Assembly (NCBI GenBank): GCA_905183005.1
Contig: CAJJDO010000038.1
Location: forward strand, 541,495 to 605,494
From: Paramecium pentaurelia
Taxonomy: Eukaryota; Ciliophora; Oligohymenophorea; Peniculida; Parameciidae
Direction of reading: 5' to 3'
DNA length: 64,000 nucleotides
The notes under the pieces were generated by a model. It was not told the DNA's origin. It saw nothing but the letters and a program-made list of their open reading frames with translations, and did no database searches. The position numbers and the translations under genes were made by a program. Below, one piece after another: positions 36,575 through 49,392 of the stretch. Positions within the stretch are counted from its first letter, which is position 1. Every line of letters starts with the position of its first letter.

Positions 36575-39500
36575 TCAAATTATTTATGTAATTAATTTAG
36601 CAATAGACTTTTATGTATATCTTCTTGGGGATAATAGTAATAATGATGCTTAACAAGTGTCAATTGATTATTTTTACATTCTCATTAACATTCTTCCTAA
36701 AAAGGCTTTAATTATGAGTCCTAAAATCCCAATACTTAAAATAAAAATAATTAAAGTTTGCTAATATTTTGAGATCTGTATATCAAATTACTCTTATGCC
36801 ATATCGACTATTGATGAATAAGCTGTAATAATTAGATCAGTTCCATAATCTAAATAGGCTATATGATCGGAAGTTTCTACGAAATTACTAAAATCAGTTA
36901 GACTATTATTAATTTAATTTCCTTAATAAAATTATGGATATTATTGAATAATTTTATAAACTTAAACAAATAAAGATTTAAGACCCTATTAATAATATGC
37001 TAAAATTTATTCATTATAAATTCCAACTAATGTTGATTGACAATCCAGAGCATATTGAGTGTTACAAATGCTTTGTTAATTCATAAATTCTATTTTTTAA
37101 TTAATATTTTCGTCTGTTAATGAAACTATGATATTATTATCATACTGAAGAAAGAAGTCTTATTCAGTTCCTTGAAGAACTTAAGAGTAATTTAAAAATT
37201 CAGATTGTGATATTATATTATAATATAAGGATGAATTTGATAAAGATTTATATGCCACCAAATCAGCATTATTCAATACATTAATAAATGATGATTATAA
37301 AGTCTAATATTTAAAGAGTAATTCTAATCCTGATAATAATTAATCAGTCAATATAAAGATAATAAGAAATATCACCAAAAAGTATGACATTATCACTACT
37401 AAGTCTATAATTAATAGGATTATGTATCTAATTTGTTGGATATTGGAACCTTTTAATTTTTTAATTAATTTATTTTTCTCTTATTTAGTTCTATTTTAAT
37501 TATCAATATAATTAGTTGAAGCATTATCTGAAGAAAAACCATTTAAATATAATGGTTCAATATCAAATATTTTCCCTTCAACAATGAAATCTATCATCAT
37601 CCAATCATAAACTGATTTTTTAAGAGTAGATGCAAGGGCATCAAAAGATTCTTATTCCTAAGCAAATTATAATTAATTAATATCTAATAATGCCATATAA
37701 AGTTTTTTTTTATATTTCCCTAATGTTGAAATCATAGGAATTTATGAGGATTATAAAATTAATACTAATAAAAATATAATTACCATAAAGATTATCAATA
37801 ACTATTAATAATACCTTTCTTTATCAATTTTAGTATCATAACATGAATCAAAAGCCAATTAAGGAAGTTATCCAATTTCTCTTAAATTTGCCACACTAGA
37901 TTGTATAAATTGAATTTGTAATTCATAATCAGTTGTAACTTTATTTTCAACAACCTTATAAAATTAAGCTAAAGATTTTTAAATGGTTTCAGTAATGGAT
38001 AAATTAAGTTTAGTACTATTGTCTATGTCATAAAAAATAGATAATTAAATATCAATGTCATTTATAGTATTCTTTTGAGTATTACTAAAATTAATCAATT
38101 AATCAACTTCTTAGAATATTTATTTATCATAAAATACATGCAACTAATCAAAATTTGTTATATTAAAGTCATATGAATATTAAATTCGAAATAATCCATG
38201 TGTAATTAATGAATATGTTTTTTGAAATTTTAGTAATATTTATATTAAACTCATACAATCTCCATAATCATATTAATTCCAAACTGCAATAGAAACAAGT
38301 AAAATATAAGCAATTACTAATAGTAGAGTAGCAAATAGAATATAATTTTAAAATTTATATGAATTAGGGTATTAGAATTCGTTAATTTTTTAATTTATAG
38401 CTTTGTAATTTTCATCAAAATTCTTAAGTTATATAAGATATGAATCCTCATTCTCTACTTTTTCTCTCTCTTTATCTTAATTACTTTAAATAACTTTTTA
38501 TTCTAATTCATTGTAAAACTTTTGTTATCTACTTTTTTAAGATAATTTTAAAACAACTTTGCTTGCAGCTTCCTTCTCTGAAGCTTTAAGAAAATCAATT
38601 TAATTGTTTTTACTCTATTATTCAAATTGATTTTCAGTTCCATTACTTTTAGCACTGTATATCCCATATTCTAGTAATTATAGACTTTTTCTATTTGTTA
38701 ATAGTAATTTATTTTATTCTTCTTTAGCAGATGTAATAATACATTAATCAGTGAGTATGTTTTGGTCACTAAAACAATATTCCTCTATTTTTGATGGGTG
38801 ACTCAAAAATTTATATAAAGATATTTAATCATCTTGTTCAACTTTTTCACTAAAATTACCTTATAAACTCATAGAATCTTCTGAAATAACTTCAATTTGA
38901 GATTAATTTTAAGATTATTTTACATTAGTAGATCCTCTATTTAAATTTTCAGTTTTCTCTTACTTCATTTATGCCTACATTTACTTTAATGTATCTCTTA
39001 ATTATTTACGATATCCTTTCTCCATACTTGCTAATTATTATTCATTTACAGTTAATTCAATAACAAACATTTAAACTTTATTTTCTATTTCATTTTTTTT
39101 ATACCTAAATTCTTCATAATTAATAGAATAAATAACAGGAATAGGATTAAAATCTTAAGTTGTAATTCTTTATATATAATTCTAAAATTTATCATAATAC
39201 ATTTATTCTGCTCTAGTTTTTAATTATCCTTCACTTTCAGAAGATGAATCTACTTTTTCAGAATTCTATATTGTAGTAGTCATTTAATTAAGATTAGACA
39301 TTCTCATATCTTACCTTGAAAAATTGCCTAACACTAATTATTGATGTTTCCTCAAAAATTCCTCAAAAAAGAAAGAACATAATTTCTCATTAAATACAGT
39401 AACCTATTATTTGGCATTAATTGATTCAGATTCAATATATTAAGCCCTTTTTCCACTTAATGAAAAGTTGGATGTCTAAATTTTCTCATCTTCATTAATC

Positions 39501-42317
39501 TTTCCTAACACTTTGTTATATTATTAAACAAACAAATTAATATCTTCTGGTATAAACATATATGTCTCCTTGTTTGAAACTACTGTATTACTACTCTCAA
39601 GATCAATTGGATTTGGATACTTTCCTTTAGGAGGTATTTAACCATTCATTAAATATTCTATTCCTGTTTACTCTATTTCAGCAGTTATAAATGGAAATAA
39701 CATCCAAATTAATACTTTTAAGTAAAAGTCTTCTATTGTTAGAGGCTAATTTGACCATTTAATTTCATAAACATCGAAACTAATATTAATAATATTTATA
39801 AATACACTTCAGAATCTGAATCTTCAGAAGATTCATCATTTTCAAAAGATTTTTATTTAACTTCATCTTATTTATTATTATTATTATTATTATCTTTAAG
39901 CTTTCTTTACATACGATCTATCATTTTATATAATCCTTATGTAATTCCCATTAAATTTCCATAAATATCAAATAAAACATGTTATTATCCTTTGAATATA
40001 AGATTTCTCAATCGTTTAGATTCATCTTTAGGATCTATTTCATCTTATTCTAATCTTTTCAAACATCCAATCATTGAAAAATCAGCTTCTAAATCTGGAC
40101 TGAAATTATGAGCTAAATAAACTTAACATCTAATTAATGTTTGATCACATAATTTAGCAAATGTTTAAAAATATTTTCCAATTCTTTAAGTTGATCCTCT
40201 TCTAATATAATTTTGCATCATTTCATCATGTACACCTAAAAGCCAATTAGGCATGAGTGGATTTATATTACCTTTTGTATAATCTATGAATGAGGCCATG
40301 TCTGCAAATCCAAAAAATCTAGGAATCAATGGTGAAATAACTTTATTCCTAACCTTCCCAATATTTGGTCCAAATGCTATACATACTTTAACTGAAATGG
40401 CATCTCCTTTAAAAAAATTAATGTTAGTAATTTCAAAAGTACTCATACTTCTTTCATATGCTAAAATCTCCTTACAATCTAATTATTTTAACTTTATATT
40501 ACCTTTTTCCATATCATAATATGCTCTAGCATTGTTATATAAAATCAATTAGATAAGAGCATCAAATTTTAAGAATTAAACATTATAGGTTCTACCATTA
40601 ACAAAAAATATTGAACAATATCTATTATATTCTTTAGTTATTTATTATTGTAATATTTATAGTTATTACAATTATTTTTCTATTTCAATAAATGTTGCTA
40701 TTTTCCCTTCCTAAATTTACTTCCAAAAACCAGATTTAAATTAACAGATCTAATAATTTTTACATATTTATTACTTAGATTAATAAAGGTAACATATATT
40801 ATTTGACTTATTCCATTTAATATAGATTTTATACTATACTTCTTTCACTTTTACTCACTTACAATTTCACATTTGAGATTCTACTTCTAGATTCTGAATT
40901 TATGTTATAATCTTCATCCTTTTACATTTGAGCCTATATTATGAATTACAGAAATAAGCACATTTAAATAAAATAGAATGAATATTCTCTTTATTTTTAA
41001 AATAGAACTTTGAGTTCTTAATAAGTTTTAGGACCATTTCTTTTAAATTTATTGATGAAAGTTAAAAATTTCAATGATAGAACTTCAAAATCACCAATTC
41101 TTTTTTATACAGTAGATTTGTGTTTATCAAAACTTCTTTTAAACAAACATGATACAAAAATAACAGTTTAATCAAGTTTAATTATCTTTTCAAATCCAAT
41201 TTTTTTACATTAACATTTATTTTATCTGCAATGAGAATGATGCATACAAAATTTAGTTATATATTCTATCTCTTTTTACTTACACTTTTAAGCTTCACCA
41301 TTCAATTCAAACATATTCTCAATATACAATAATTCAAAATATTGATTTTGTTTTGATATTGTCTAATAAACAGTTTATCTTTTCATTTCTATTAAAGCAG
41401 TTGTTAAATGCTATGAAACAGGCAACAATATTAAAAATATAACAATACATGAATATGAATTTATTGAAAATGCTTTCTAGATAGTTGTTATAAGATATAC
41501 AATTGTGAATATTGTTAATCCCTTATTATATAGTTTTGCATAAGCTGAAAATCTATTATGATTAGAATTATATAGGTTACCCAAAAGGATATTCAATGAT
41601 TGCCTCTCCGATTAACATACAAATGAACAATCCAAAAATAATTTTGGATACCAATACAAATATAAATTAATTTCTTATTGACATAAAAACTAGAGGAATC
41701 AATAGTAATTAAGCTATTATATTGATGTAATTAAAGTATTTTCTTAAGCTTTACTAAAAGAATTCATAATTTATAAAATAGATATTTGAAATTAGTAGGC
41801 TACCCAAAGCAATCAATAAATTAATAATTGAAAGCAATAATAAGAATGGATCACTTACATTTAATAAGTTCCAACAAATGTAGTAGAGTTGTGATACATA
41901 AAATAACCAAGTGAAATTTAGAAAATAGTTATTTATTATTATTGTGGTTAACTAAATAGGATAATAAATATGTACATCTAAAACACTTTTTGAGATACTG
42001 TCTACACTATTATGGCTTTTCATTATGAAGCGATATGTGATAATGATATAGGGAAGGCAATTAAGCACAGTTATTACAATGCCTATTAAAATGTTGATAT
42101 CTTTGTTATTCATAAAGTATGGGCATATCAAGCATATTTTTGTGAATGATTTTATCAGGCTAAAAACTTGCTCTTTTGAATCATCAATTAAAAATTATGA
42201 TAATTACAGAAAATATACTGCTATTTGGAATTTTGCATAGCTGAAATTATTTATAGTAGGAGACAAATTGGTTTGAATTATCAAGCCTTGATATTACTTA
42301 AAGTATTCCCATTTCAT
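36575..42317 (-). CDS. TmcB-like giant multi-TM PAS protein (copy 2)
   Basis: A 1886-residue membrane protein with introns at 41389-41419 (31 nt, starting GTTT), 40750-40774 and 39780-39805. Order: about eight hydrophobic helices in the first 320 residues, the His/Cys module near 355 (HHSHCRQNKCQCK), the FW-containing helix (SGFWKQIQEGK), and a PAS-like domain at about 600-800 with the family signature INPLMPNWLLGVHDEMM. A charged linker (repeated TAA/TAG Gln) follows, then four more TM helices at about 1305, 1490, 1610 and 1845 with two large, probably extracytosolic loops. This is the full ciliate TmcB-like architecture. PAS domains sense ligands, light or redox; function here is unknown. 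It shares order and motifs with the copy at 10.7-15.4 kb. Confidence 0.88.
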
Positions 42318-42870
42318 ATTTGGAAAATATAAATAATATAAAATTATAGCATATACAAAACTTTTGATTCAAAATTAACTTTAATAAAGTTAAACTAGTA
42401 TTGAGTATTAGAATTTAACTAATTTATATAAATGTATGTTAAATATTGATTTCAATTAATTTCTGATATATAATCCTATAAATAGTATTTGAATTTCTAA
42501 TCAGTTTTCTCATTAATTGTTTAAAATTCAAAAACCCTTTAGATTATAGTAATAAGAAGATCAAATTTTAACAAAACCAATTCATTAATTCAAAACAAGA
42601 TCAAATTTATTTATTTCTAAAATAATAATTCAACTGTAACTATTTGAGTATGATTAACTATGATATTTTGATTAAAATATTATTTTTTAATTTAAAGATA
42701 ATATAATTTTTAATCAATCATATTATATATGAATATTAGAAAATATAGTTTGTTAAAGGTCTTGAAGTACCCAAACTATTTTAGTATTAATCATGAATAA
42801 ACATAAATAGTGTCATTTTAGAATGAATAACTATAACATTTATACATAAATATAGATAAACTACTATTGA
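42318..42870. other. AT-rich intergenic region
   Basis: About 550 bp between the Sec61 stop and the TmcB-like start on the same strand. It presumably includes the TmcB-like promoter. No ORF or RNA gene is evident. Confidence 0.5.
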
Positions 42871-44429
42871 TCAAAATATGGATTAATTATCATATTTTTC
42901 CTTATGAAAAGTTTCAAAATACCCATAAATAATGGTTACTGCCAATAAGATTCCAGTTCCTAAAATTTTAATAATTAAAATTACCTGATCCAATTGCTCC
43001 TAAAATATCAGCAACAATAGTCAATAATCCTATGCAAACTCCTCCACAAAAGGCTGCAACTGGAATGTAACCAGATAAATATTTGACCATAGATTCTTCT
43101 CTCAAACCTTTAATTTTAATCTTGGATAATCTATTAGTTATACTTATTCATCTTTAAACTTTCTAGCAACATCTTTAGCACTTTCTCCTGAAATTTGAAT
43201 CCAAAATTTAGCAAAGAAACCACACATAAAAACAACAAATAATAGATAAACAATTGCATGAATTGGATCATTAATAATATCCTTAACATCTCTTAATGGT
43301 GACATATAATAAGCTAATCCTCCAATAGGTACTGATTAACCACCAAATTCTGCCTCTTACCATGTACCTAGTAATTTAACAAAGAAATTGGTTTTGAATC
43401 TTCTATAAAGTAATTATGAAAGGAAATAAACATTTTAAACAAGGGTACTTTGAATAATCATTGGAATATTTGAGGTATAAAACAATTTAATTCCATGAGA
43501 TGACACTAATCCTCTAATTTTTTAACTTGCTAATGGAACTTCAACCCTGAAACCTTATAAGTATATGACCAATGCGATCACAAATAAAGTGGCTAATAAA
43601 TTATTAAGATTTGGAGCTGATTCTCTAAAGAATGCATAATAAAGTGCTTAAACTAAAAGTATTAGATTAAAATATACGTGTATTTTATTTAGTGAATATC
43701 AAATGGAAGAAATTAATAATCGCACCTTCAAATTGAGTACCGGCTTCAGTAGACAATGTAATTGGTGAAAATGATTTCCAAAGTATGTTTTCACTTACAT
43801 TTGTTGCAATAAACAATGAAATACCTGAGCCCAAACCTAAAAGATTTAAATTTTTATATTATACCATATCCTTTTTAAAGCATTTCATCTAACATTGTAA
43901 CAACAACACCAGCAAATGTTAATTATAACAAAATGAGAATAGCATTGCCTGCTCCAATTTGATTTATGTCACCATATGCACCAGACCATATGTAGGCCAT
44001 TCCTTCTGCAATTGCCATAATAAAAGATAATACTAAAAATTGATATCAGAATTACATTTTTATGCTGCATTGAATAATACCTTATCTTCTCTAACAGAAT
44101 GATTAACTTCAATAAATCCAACTCCACTAAGGAATTATAAAATCATTCCAGATGTTACAATTGGTGAAATACCCAATTCCATCAATGTACCTTTATTAGA
44201 AGCCAAGATTACTCTCATCCAATAGAAAGGATCAGATCCTAACATATTTATTTTAAAATATACCTGAAGTACGATACACACCATATAATGGTATTTAGCA
44301 ACAAATCAAATAGATAAAGAGAGTAATTCCTGTAATGAGCACTTTGACCTTCAATGGTTGAGGAAATCTTGGCTCTTGTACTTCTGGAATGATAGAAAGT
44401 GCAGGTCTAAGCAAATGAAGAAGTCTCAT
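42871..44429 (-). CDS. SEC61A: Sec61 alpha, ER translocon pore
   Basis: The pore-forming subunit of the ER protein-conducting channel. It has 469 residues and ten predicted TM helices. Six introns (44239-44263, 44033-44055, 43837-43864, 43653-43677, 43121-43143, 42960-42984) give exactly 470 codons. Nearly every family motif is present: PEVQEPRFPQPLKVK at the N terminus, IPLYGVYRTSGSDPFYWMRVILASN, the lateral gate helices, LDEMLQKGYGLGSGISLFIATNV, FRVEVPLASQKIRG, NIPMIIQSTLVQN and the C-terminal IVADILGAIGSGTGILLAVTI. The plug residues follow SDPFYW as expected. It is highly conserved and the most intron-dense gene of the window. Confidence 0.97.
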
Positions 44430-44488
44430 AAATTAAAATAAAAAATTAACACGTATACTACTCAACAATTATCTCTTTAGCATATAAT

Positions 44489-45751
44489 TCATTATAAATC
44501 TTTTCTTAATGGTCTATTACGATTTAATTGGCTTTTTAATTGTGCCTATATAGAGAATAATTGTTTCAGTTCTGCTTCTACTAATAATTTATTGATATTG
44601 TCACTTCTACTTAAATCAATAACCTTCAACTGTATTTTTTATTTAATATCTAACATTTGTATCCACAATTCTTATTAATTCTATCCCAAATATTGTATAA
44701 TTTCAGAGATAGTTTTCTTTAATTCTAGATTTTATTCATTAATTAATTCAATTTGTTTCTTGTGGTATTTAATTACTTCATTTCTTTCCCTTAGAATATT
44801 TTCACAAAACTCTTGCCATTTTTAATTTATTTGTTTTCCTTAACGCTTTAAAGAAACTAATTAAGAGTATAAAAATACCAATCTTTTATTATAATTCCTC
44901 CTTATCAACATTATTATTATTACTAGTCTTATGGAAATTACTTGCACTGTTGCTCATCTTACTCTATTTTAAAGTGTCACTAAACACACTTTTTGGAGTA
45001 GTAATTCTGAAAGGATTACAAGTAAGGTCTTAAATTTTACTTTATAAATCATAAATTATTTATATATTGTCTTAAATGTGGATCTAATAGATTTCTTCCT
45101 GATTTTTTTTTTATACATATTAGTTGATTAACTAAACCATCAAAACAACAATTTACATATTCTACTAAAAACTATACAATCATCTTTTTATTACTTTTAT
45201 CCAAGTCATTTATCAACTCTGAAAGATTCTCTTTATAAATGAAATTCATCAATTATTCATAAAGTTCATCTTAATTATTCTATATTTGATTTATATCCTA
45301 TCTTTAATCCATCACTATTTATAACTGACATGTCAATGTTTCAATCTCCTAAATATATTACTATTATTCTTCTTTTAATTGCATCTATTCCTTTTCATAA
45401 TTCGCTTACAAATTCTCATATCCATTAATTTATCTCTTTAGTTCTAATATTTATTTCTATTATTAATCAACTGTCTCTAATTAAATACAATTATACATCT
45501 ATTAGTTAAGCTTTATCATTATATAATTATTGACACATTTCAAACATTTTCTAATATGATTTCAACTTCTCCTCATCAAAATTTTATTATCGTTATTAAC
45601 TCATTCCCTGAGCATCTTATTCCTGATTATCAATTCTTATTGGGTCCGTTTGCTTTATTGCCATTGGCATTTCATCACTAGATTAGTGAGTACTTCTAGG
45701 AGCAACATCAAATACAAAATTTGCTCTAATGTCTTTATATTGTTTACTCAT
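44489..45751 (-). CDS. Coiled-coil protein, hypothetical
   Basis: A 398-residue protein with 22-nt introns at 45475-45496 (ending GAG), 45095-45116 and 44857-44878. The first 30 residues are acidic and Ser-rich (VAPRSTHQSSDEMPM). Coiled coil runs at about 50-180 and 270-390 (NEVIKYHKKQIELINEQNLELK). A Ser/Thr-rich hinge lies between (NPFRITTPKSVFSDTLKQSK). No globular domain was found. It starts 60 bp upstream of the Sec61 start on the same strand. Likely cytoskeletal, by composition only. Confidence 0.75.
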
Positions 45752-46429
45752 ATATAAATAAAATATATTTATAATTATAATTATATTTCTAAATCCCATA
45801 TTTCTAAATTAATACTCAATAAATTAATTTCCTTTCATTTATCTTATCTTATTCATTTCTAAGTTTAAAAAATCAATAGTTCATTATTATTCCGAATATT
45901 TGGATTAAGATTATCCAAATTCAAAGTATATTTATTATAAAGTAATTTTATTATTGATTTAACTTTAGTTTTACTTAAGAAATATTTTATTTTCTTTAAA
46001 TAAAAAAGATTTAACTAAATATATTTAATTTTAACTTGTTGATTTTGAAATCTTGTTGGCAATTATTTGCTTTTTAAAATCCTTTATTATTTATATCAAA
46101 CTTTCATCCTTATAGTTTCAGTTATTCAGATTATTTGTATTTAACGATATTTTAGTCTTTATTATCAATCTTTACAATTTTCTTGTTTTTAATACGAAGA
46201 GATCAATATATTTTTATCTTTGAGTTGAATATGTATTCTTATCATTATTTTGTACATTATTTTTCGATAATTTATTCAATTTTCACAGAAATTATCATCT
46301 AATACAAATTATAAACATTTAATATATATGGAAATCCATATATATTAAATGTGAAAGAATTACTTTAGTAAATATAGAATTATCAAAGTGGAATAAAAAA
46401 TATTCAAATATTTAATTATCCCAATTTTA
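45752..46429. other. Divergent promoter region of glutamine synthetase
   Basis: About 680 bp between divergent genes. It is AT-rich and contains the long perfect palindrome annotated separately about 80 bp before the glutamine synthetase ATG. Nothing else was recognised. Confidence 0.5.
46315..46352. repeat. 38-nt perfect palindrome upstream of glutamine synthetase
   Basis: Two 18-bp perfect inverted arms (ACATTTAATATATATGGA and its complement) separated by only AA. The centre lies about 97 bp before the glutamine synthetase ATG. On RNA it would form a long hairpin; on DNA it could bind a dimeric regulator. By chance such an arm is very unlikely even in AT-rich DNA, because it includes the non-AT bases ACATTT...TGGA. 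Confidence 0.85.
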
Positions 46430-47659
46430 ATGACTGAAACAATTGAGAATCTTCGTGATTTCAATTATTACTAACTTTCTCCAGATGTTAATAAAAAGTA
46501 TGTACTAGCTGAATATATTTGGATTGATGGTACAGGAGAATAGTTAAGATCAAAGACGAAGGTATTTTGCATATCTATAAAAATAAAGGTTTATTTGAAT
46601 CCTATAAAAACTTTAGAGGATTTAGAATGGTGGACTTATGATGGTTCATCTACTGATTAAGCAGTGACCAGATTTTCTGAAATTTATCTTAAACCTGTCC
46701 GAATGGTCAAGGATCCATTTAGAGGAGATCCACATCTATTAGTACTTTGTGAAACATATTTGCCTGATAAAAAGACTCCAGCTAGATTTAATTTTAGGTA
46801 TTAAAATCATATATGTATAAGGTGGATTTCTAATTTAATTATGGAACAAGCTAAAGATTAAAAACCATGGTTTGGTATAGAATAAGAATATTTTTTATTA
46901 AAAAGAACAGGCACCACACATTTATGGCCCTTAGGTTGGCCAAATGGTGGGTTCCCATATCCATAAGGGAGATATTATTGTTCTATTGGAGAAAGAAATA
47001 ATTTTGGTAGAGCATTGGCAGAGGCTCATCTTCGTGCATGCCTTAATGCAGGTATTAAAATAGCAGGATTGAATGCTGAAGTTGCACCATCATAGTGGGA
47101 ATTTTAGATTGGAATTGCTGAAGGGATTGAAATTGGTGATCACATGTGGTTGGCAAGATATATATTGGAAAGAATAGGTGAGGAATTTGGAATTGATATA
47201 AATTATGATCCTAAACCTATTTTAGGAGATTGGAATGGAAGTGGAGCTCATTGCAATTACTCTACTTTAACTACTAGATAAGAGGGAGGATATCGATACA
47301 TAGTTGATAAATTAATGCCTATTCTTAAAGAAAATCATATTGATATGATTAAGTTATATGGATAAAAAAATGAATTAAGATTAACAGGAAAACATGAAAC
47401 AGGCAAATATGATGTATTTACATGGGGAGATGGCGCAAGGGGATGTTCTGTCAGAGTTCCAATAATCACAAAAGAATAAGGATAAGGGTAATTGTTATTT
47501 TGATTATTTAGGTATTTCGAGGACCGAAGACCAGCTGCAAATATTGATCCATATTTGGTTTCAGCAGCCTTAGTTGATGTTACTTGCCTGAATGGACAGC
47601 ATTTAAAAGAGTTAATTTAAATATTTGAAAACTCAATTAAACCTTTGGGATAATCATGA
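46430..47659 (+). CDS. GLUL: Glutamine synthetase, eukaryotic type II
   Basis: Makes glutamine from glutamate, ammonia and ATP. It has 384 residues, slightly longer than the animal enzyme (about 373). Introns are at 46562-46588, 46798-46821 and 47488-47511. Signatures: LAEYIWIDGTGE, the ATP-grasp start WWTYDGSSTDQA, EQEYFLLKR with metal-binding Glu, GRALAEAHLRACLNAGIKIAGLNAEV, GIAEGIEIGDHMW, the glutamate-binding GDWNGSGAHCNYST and GCSVRVP near the C terminus. FEDRRPAANIDPYL carries the substrate-gating Arg. All catalytic motifs are intact, so it should be active. A large palindrome lies just upstream. Confidence 0.97.
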
Positions 47660-48413
47660 TTTTAAATTATGAATAAATATAATATTTTGTTTAATATTGC
47701 AATGAAAATAGAAAATTTTATGATCAATAAAATCCTCGTGTTACTACATTAAAGTTGAACACCTAAAATTAATTTATATACCATTTATTGTCTTATCTAT
47801 TTTAATTAGTTTGTTTCAATATTATTCATTTAAATTGATAATTTAACAACTTCCCAGATTTTGATTTTTGATGTATTTTAAATAGTTTATTTTAAATTCT
47901 CTTCTTTGTGTCTTAGAGTTAGAATATAGGAGATTAATTAATTCAAATTTCATTACTTATTGATAATTCTAATTTAGATTATTATTCATATATACTTTCA
48001 GAGACTTTTTATCTTTTTTTCATAATTATTATTAATAACTCAATTATTCAATTGATGTTTAAAATTAAAGTTTTTATTTGGCAAGAGGAAGTTGAATCTT
48101 AATTGAATTTCCTTTTAATTAATATATTTTTAATTGGATCATACTTTTCTTTTGCTAATTTAAATTGTAGTATCATTTTACAGAGATTCTTAGCTAAACT
48201 TATCAGATTTTGTTAATTTTAAGTTATTTGATCTTAAATTAAATTTATTAGAGAGTCATTGTTTTGATAATTAGGTTTGTTCCTTCTTCCTGTATGATAT
48301 ATTAGTGTCCAATATTTAATGAGTAACAAATATTTCTTGTTAATAGAATGTCAAAAATGAGCAAATCAATAAACAATAGGTATTAATATATATTTTAAAC
48401 GGTTTTAATTATA
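47660..48413. other. Intergenic stretch with possible minus-strand remnant
   Basis: About 750 bp. On the minus strand at about 48030-48340 a frame without an ATG near its beginning reads a coherent, Asn/Gln/Lys-rich sequence (YWTLIYHTGRRNKPN, LAKNLCKMILQFKLAKE) and then stops; similar composition resumes further on in other frames. It may be a decayed gene downstream of the ENSA-like gene. Nothing else was recognised. Confidence 0.35.
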
Positions 48414-48920
48414 TCAATTTTTGTATAGTGAAAGGAAGTAGTCGGCGGAGTCAAACACTTTCTTTTATTTCTTTGTCAAGGGAGCTTTAAATTATAAATC
48501 TGAAGCTGCATATTTAGTCAACAACAACTCTTCCTACTTTTATTCTATTGTTAGATCTTTTTTCTGTTGTTATTACATAAAATAATCGGCACTATCAAAG
48601 ACTTTCTAATAATTAGATGATAATTTTTCATACTTTTTTTTTATAATTATTTTATTGCTTTTCTGCTAAAGTTGTCACCTAAGGACTTTTCTCCTCCATA
48701 TCAAGAGATTGTTGAGTAATCAAAGCAATCATTTGTTCCTCTAATTACTACTATTCTAATGACAATAAATCATTTAAATAGTCTTAACTTCCAATATAGC
48801 AAAATCGCTATCATAATATTATATTCATACAGGGTTGTAGGTCTGATTAAAAGCCAATTCAGGTCCTAAGCTTTCTAATCGAAATCTAGATGGTTTAAAT
48901 TGAGGATTAATCACGCTCAT
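48414..48920 (-). CDS. ENSA: ENSA/ARPP19-like protein with two FDSADY motifs
   Basis: A 151-residue acidic/Gln-rich protein with introns at 48808-48830 and 48606-48633. It contains KKVFDSADYFM at about residue 90 and again QKKVFDSADYFLSLY at the C terminus. The endosulfine family is defined by FDSGDY, whose Ser is phosphorylated by Greatwall/MASTL; the phosphoprotein then inhibits PP2A-B55 to allow mitosis. Both copies here keep F-D-S-x-D-Y with Ala replacing Gly. The second intron lies immediately before the first motif, so the motif starts an exon. The N terminus (FKPSRFRLESLGPEL) is unrelated to ENSA. Family assignment rests only on this short motif, but its exact duplication is strong support for function. 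Confidence 0.75.
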
Positions 48921-49392
48921 TATTAAATTAAATTATTTATATCATTTTTAAAGAAATTACCCTATATTAATGGTTTATAATCACTTTATTATTATCACAT
49001 TATGACTTTAAGTTATTTTGTTTTTATATAGAATGTTATTAAATTAACAAATTATTAAATATGCTAAGAAGAAGAAGAATAAATTTACTAAAGATAGCTT
49101 GAAGGATTAAAATATTGTAATTGTATTTAATTATTAAAGTTTAGTCAATCATCTCAGTAAATTTTAATCTGGAAATAGAAAAGATAAATTATACTAAATT
49201 TATAATCACATCATTTATTTATATGATTATCTGAACAAAATTTCTAAAACCTTAATAAGAAATTAAATCAAAAATATTATTACATATCTTATATAATTTA
49301 TCATTTATAGTGAGCATTACTTATACTTTGTAATTAGATAAAGCAATAATTAATTCGTTTATAATAAAATTTAAAATTCAAAAATTTATAAA
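48921..49392. other. AT-rich divergent intergenic region
   Basis: About 470 bp separating divergent genes, presumably promoters. Nothing else was recognised. Confidence 0.5.

Noticed and set aside
40286..40519. 77-codon plus-strand ORF
   Set aside because: Antisense to the PAS-like domain of TmcB-like copy 2.
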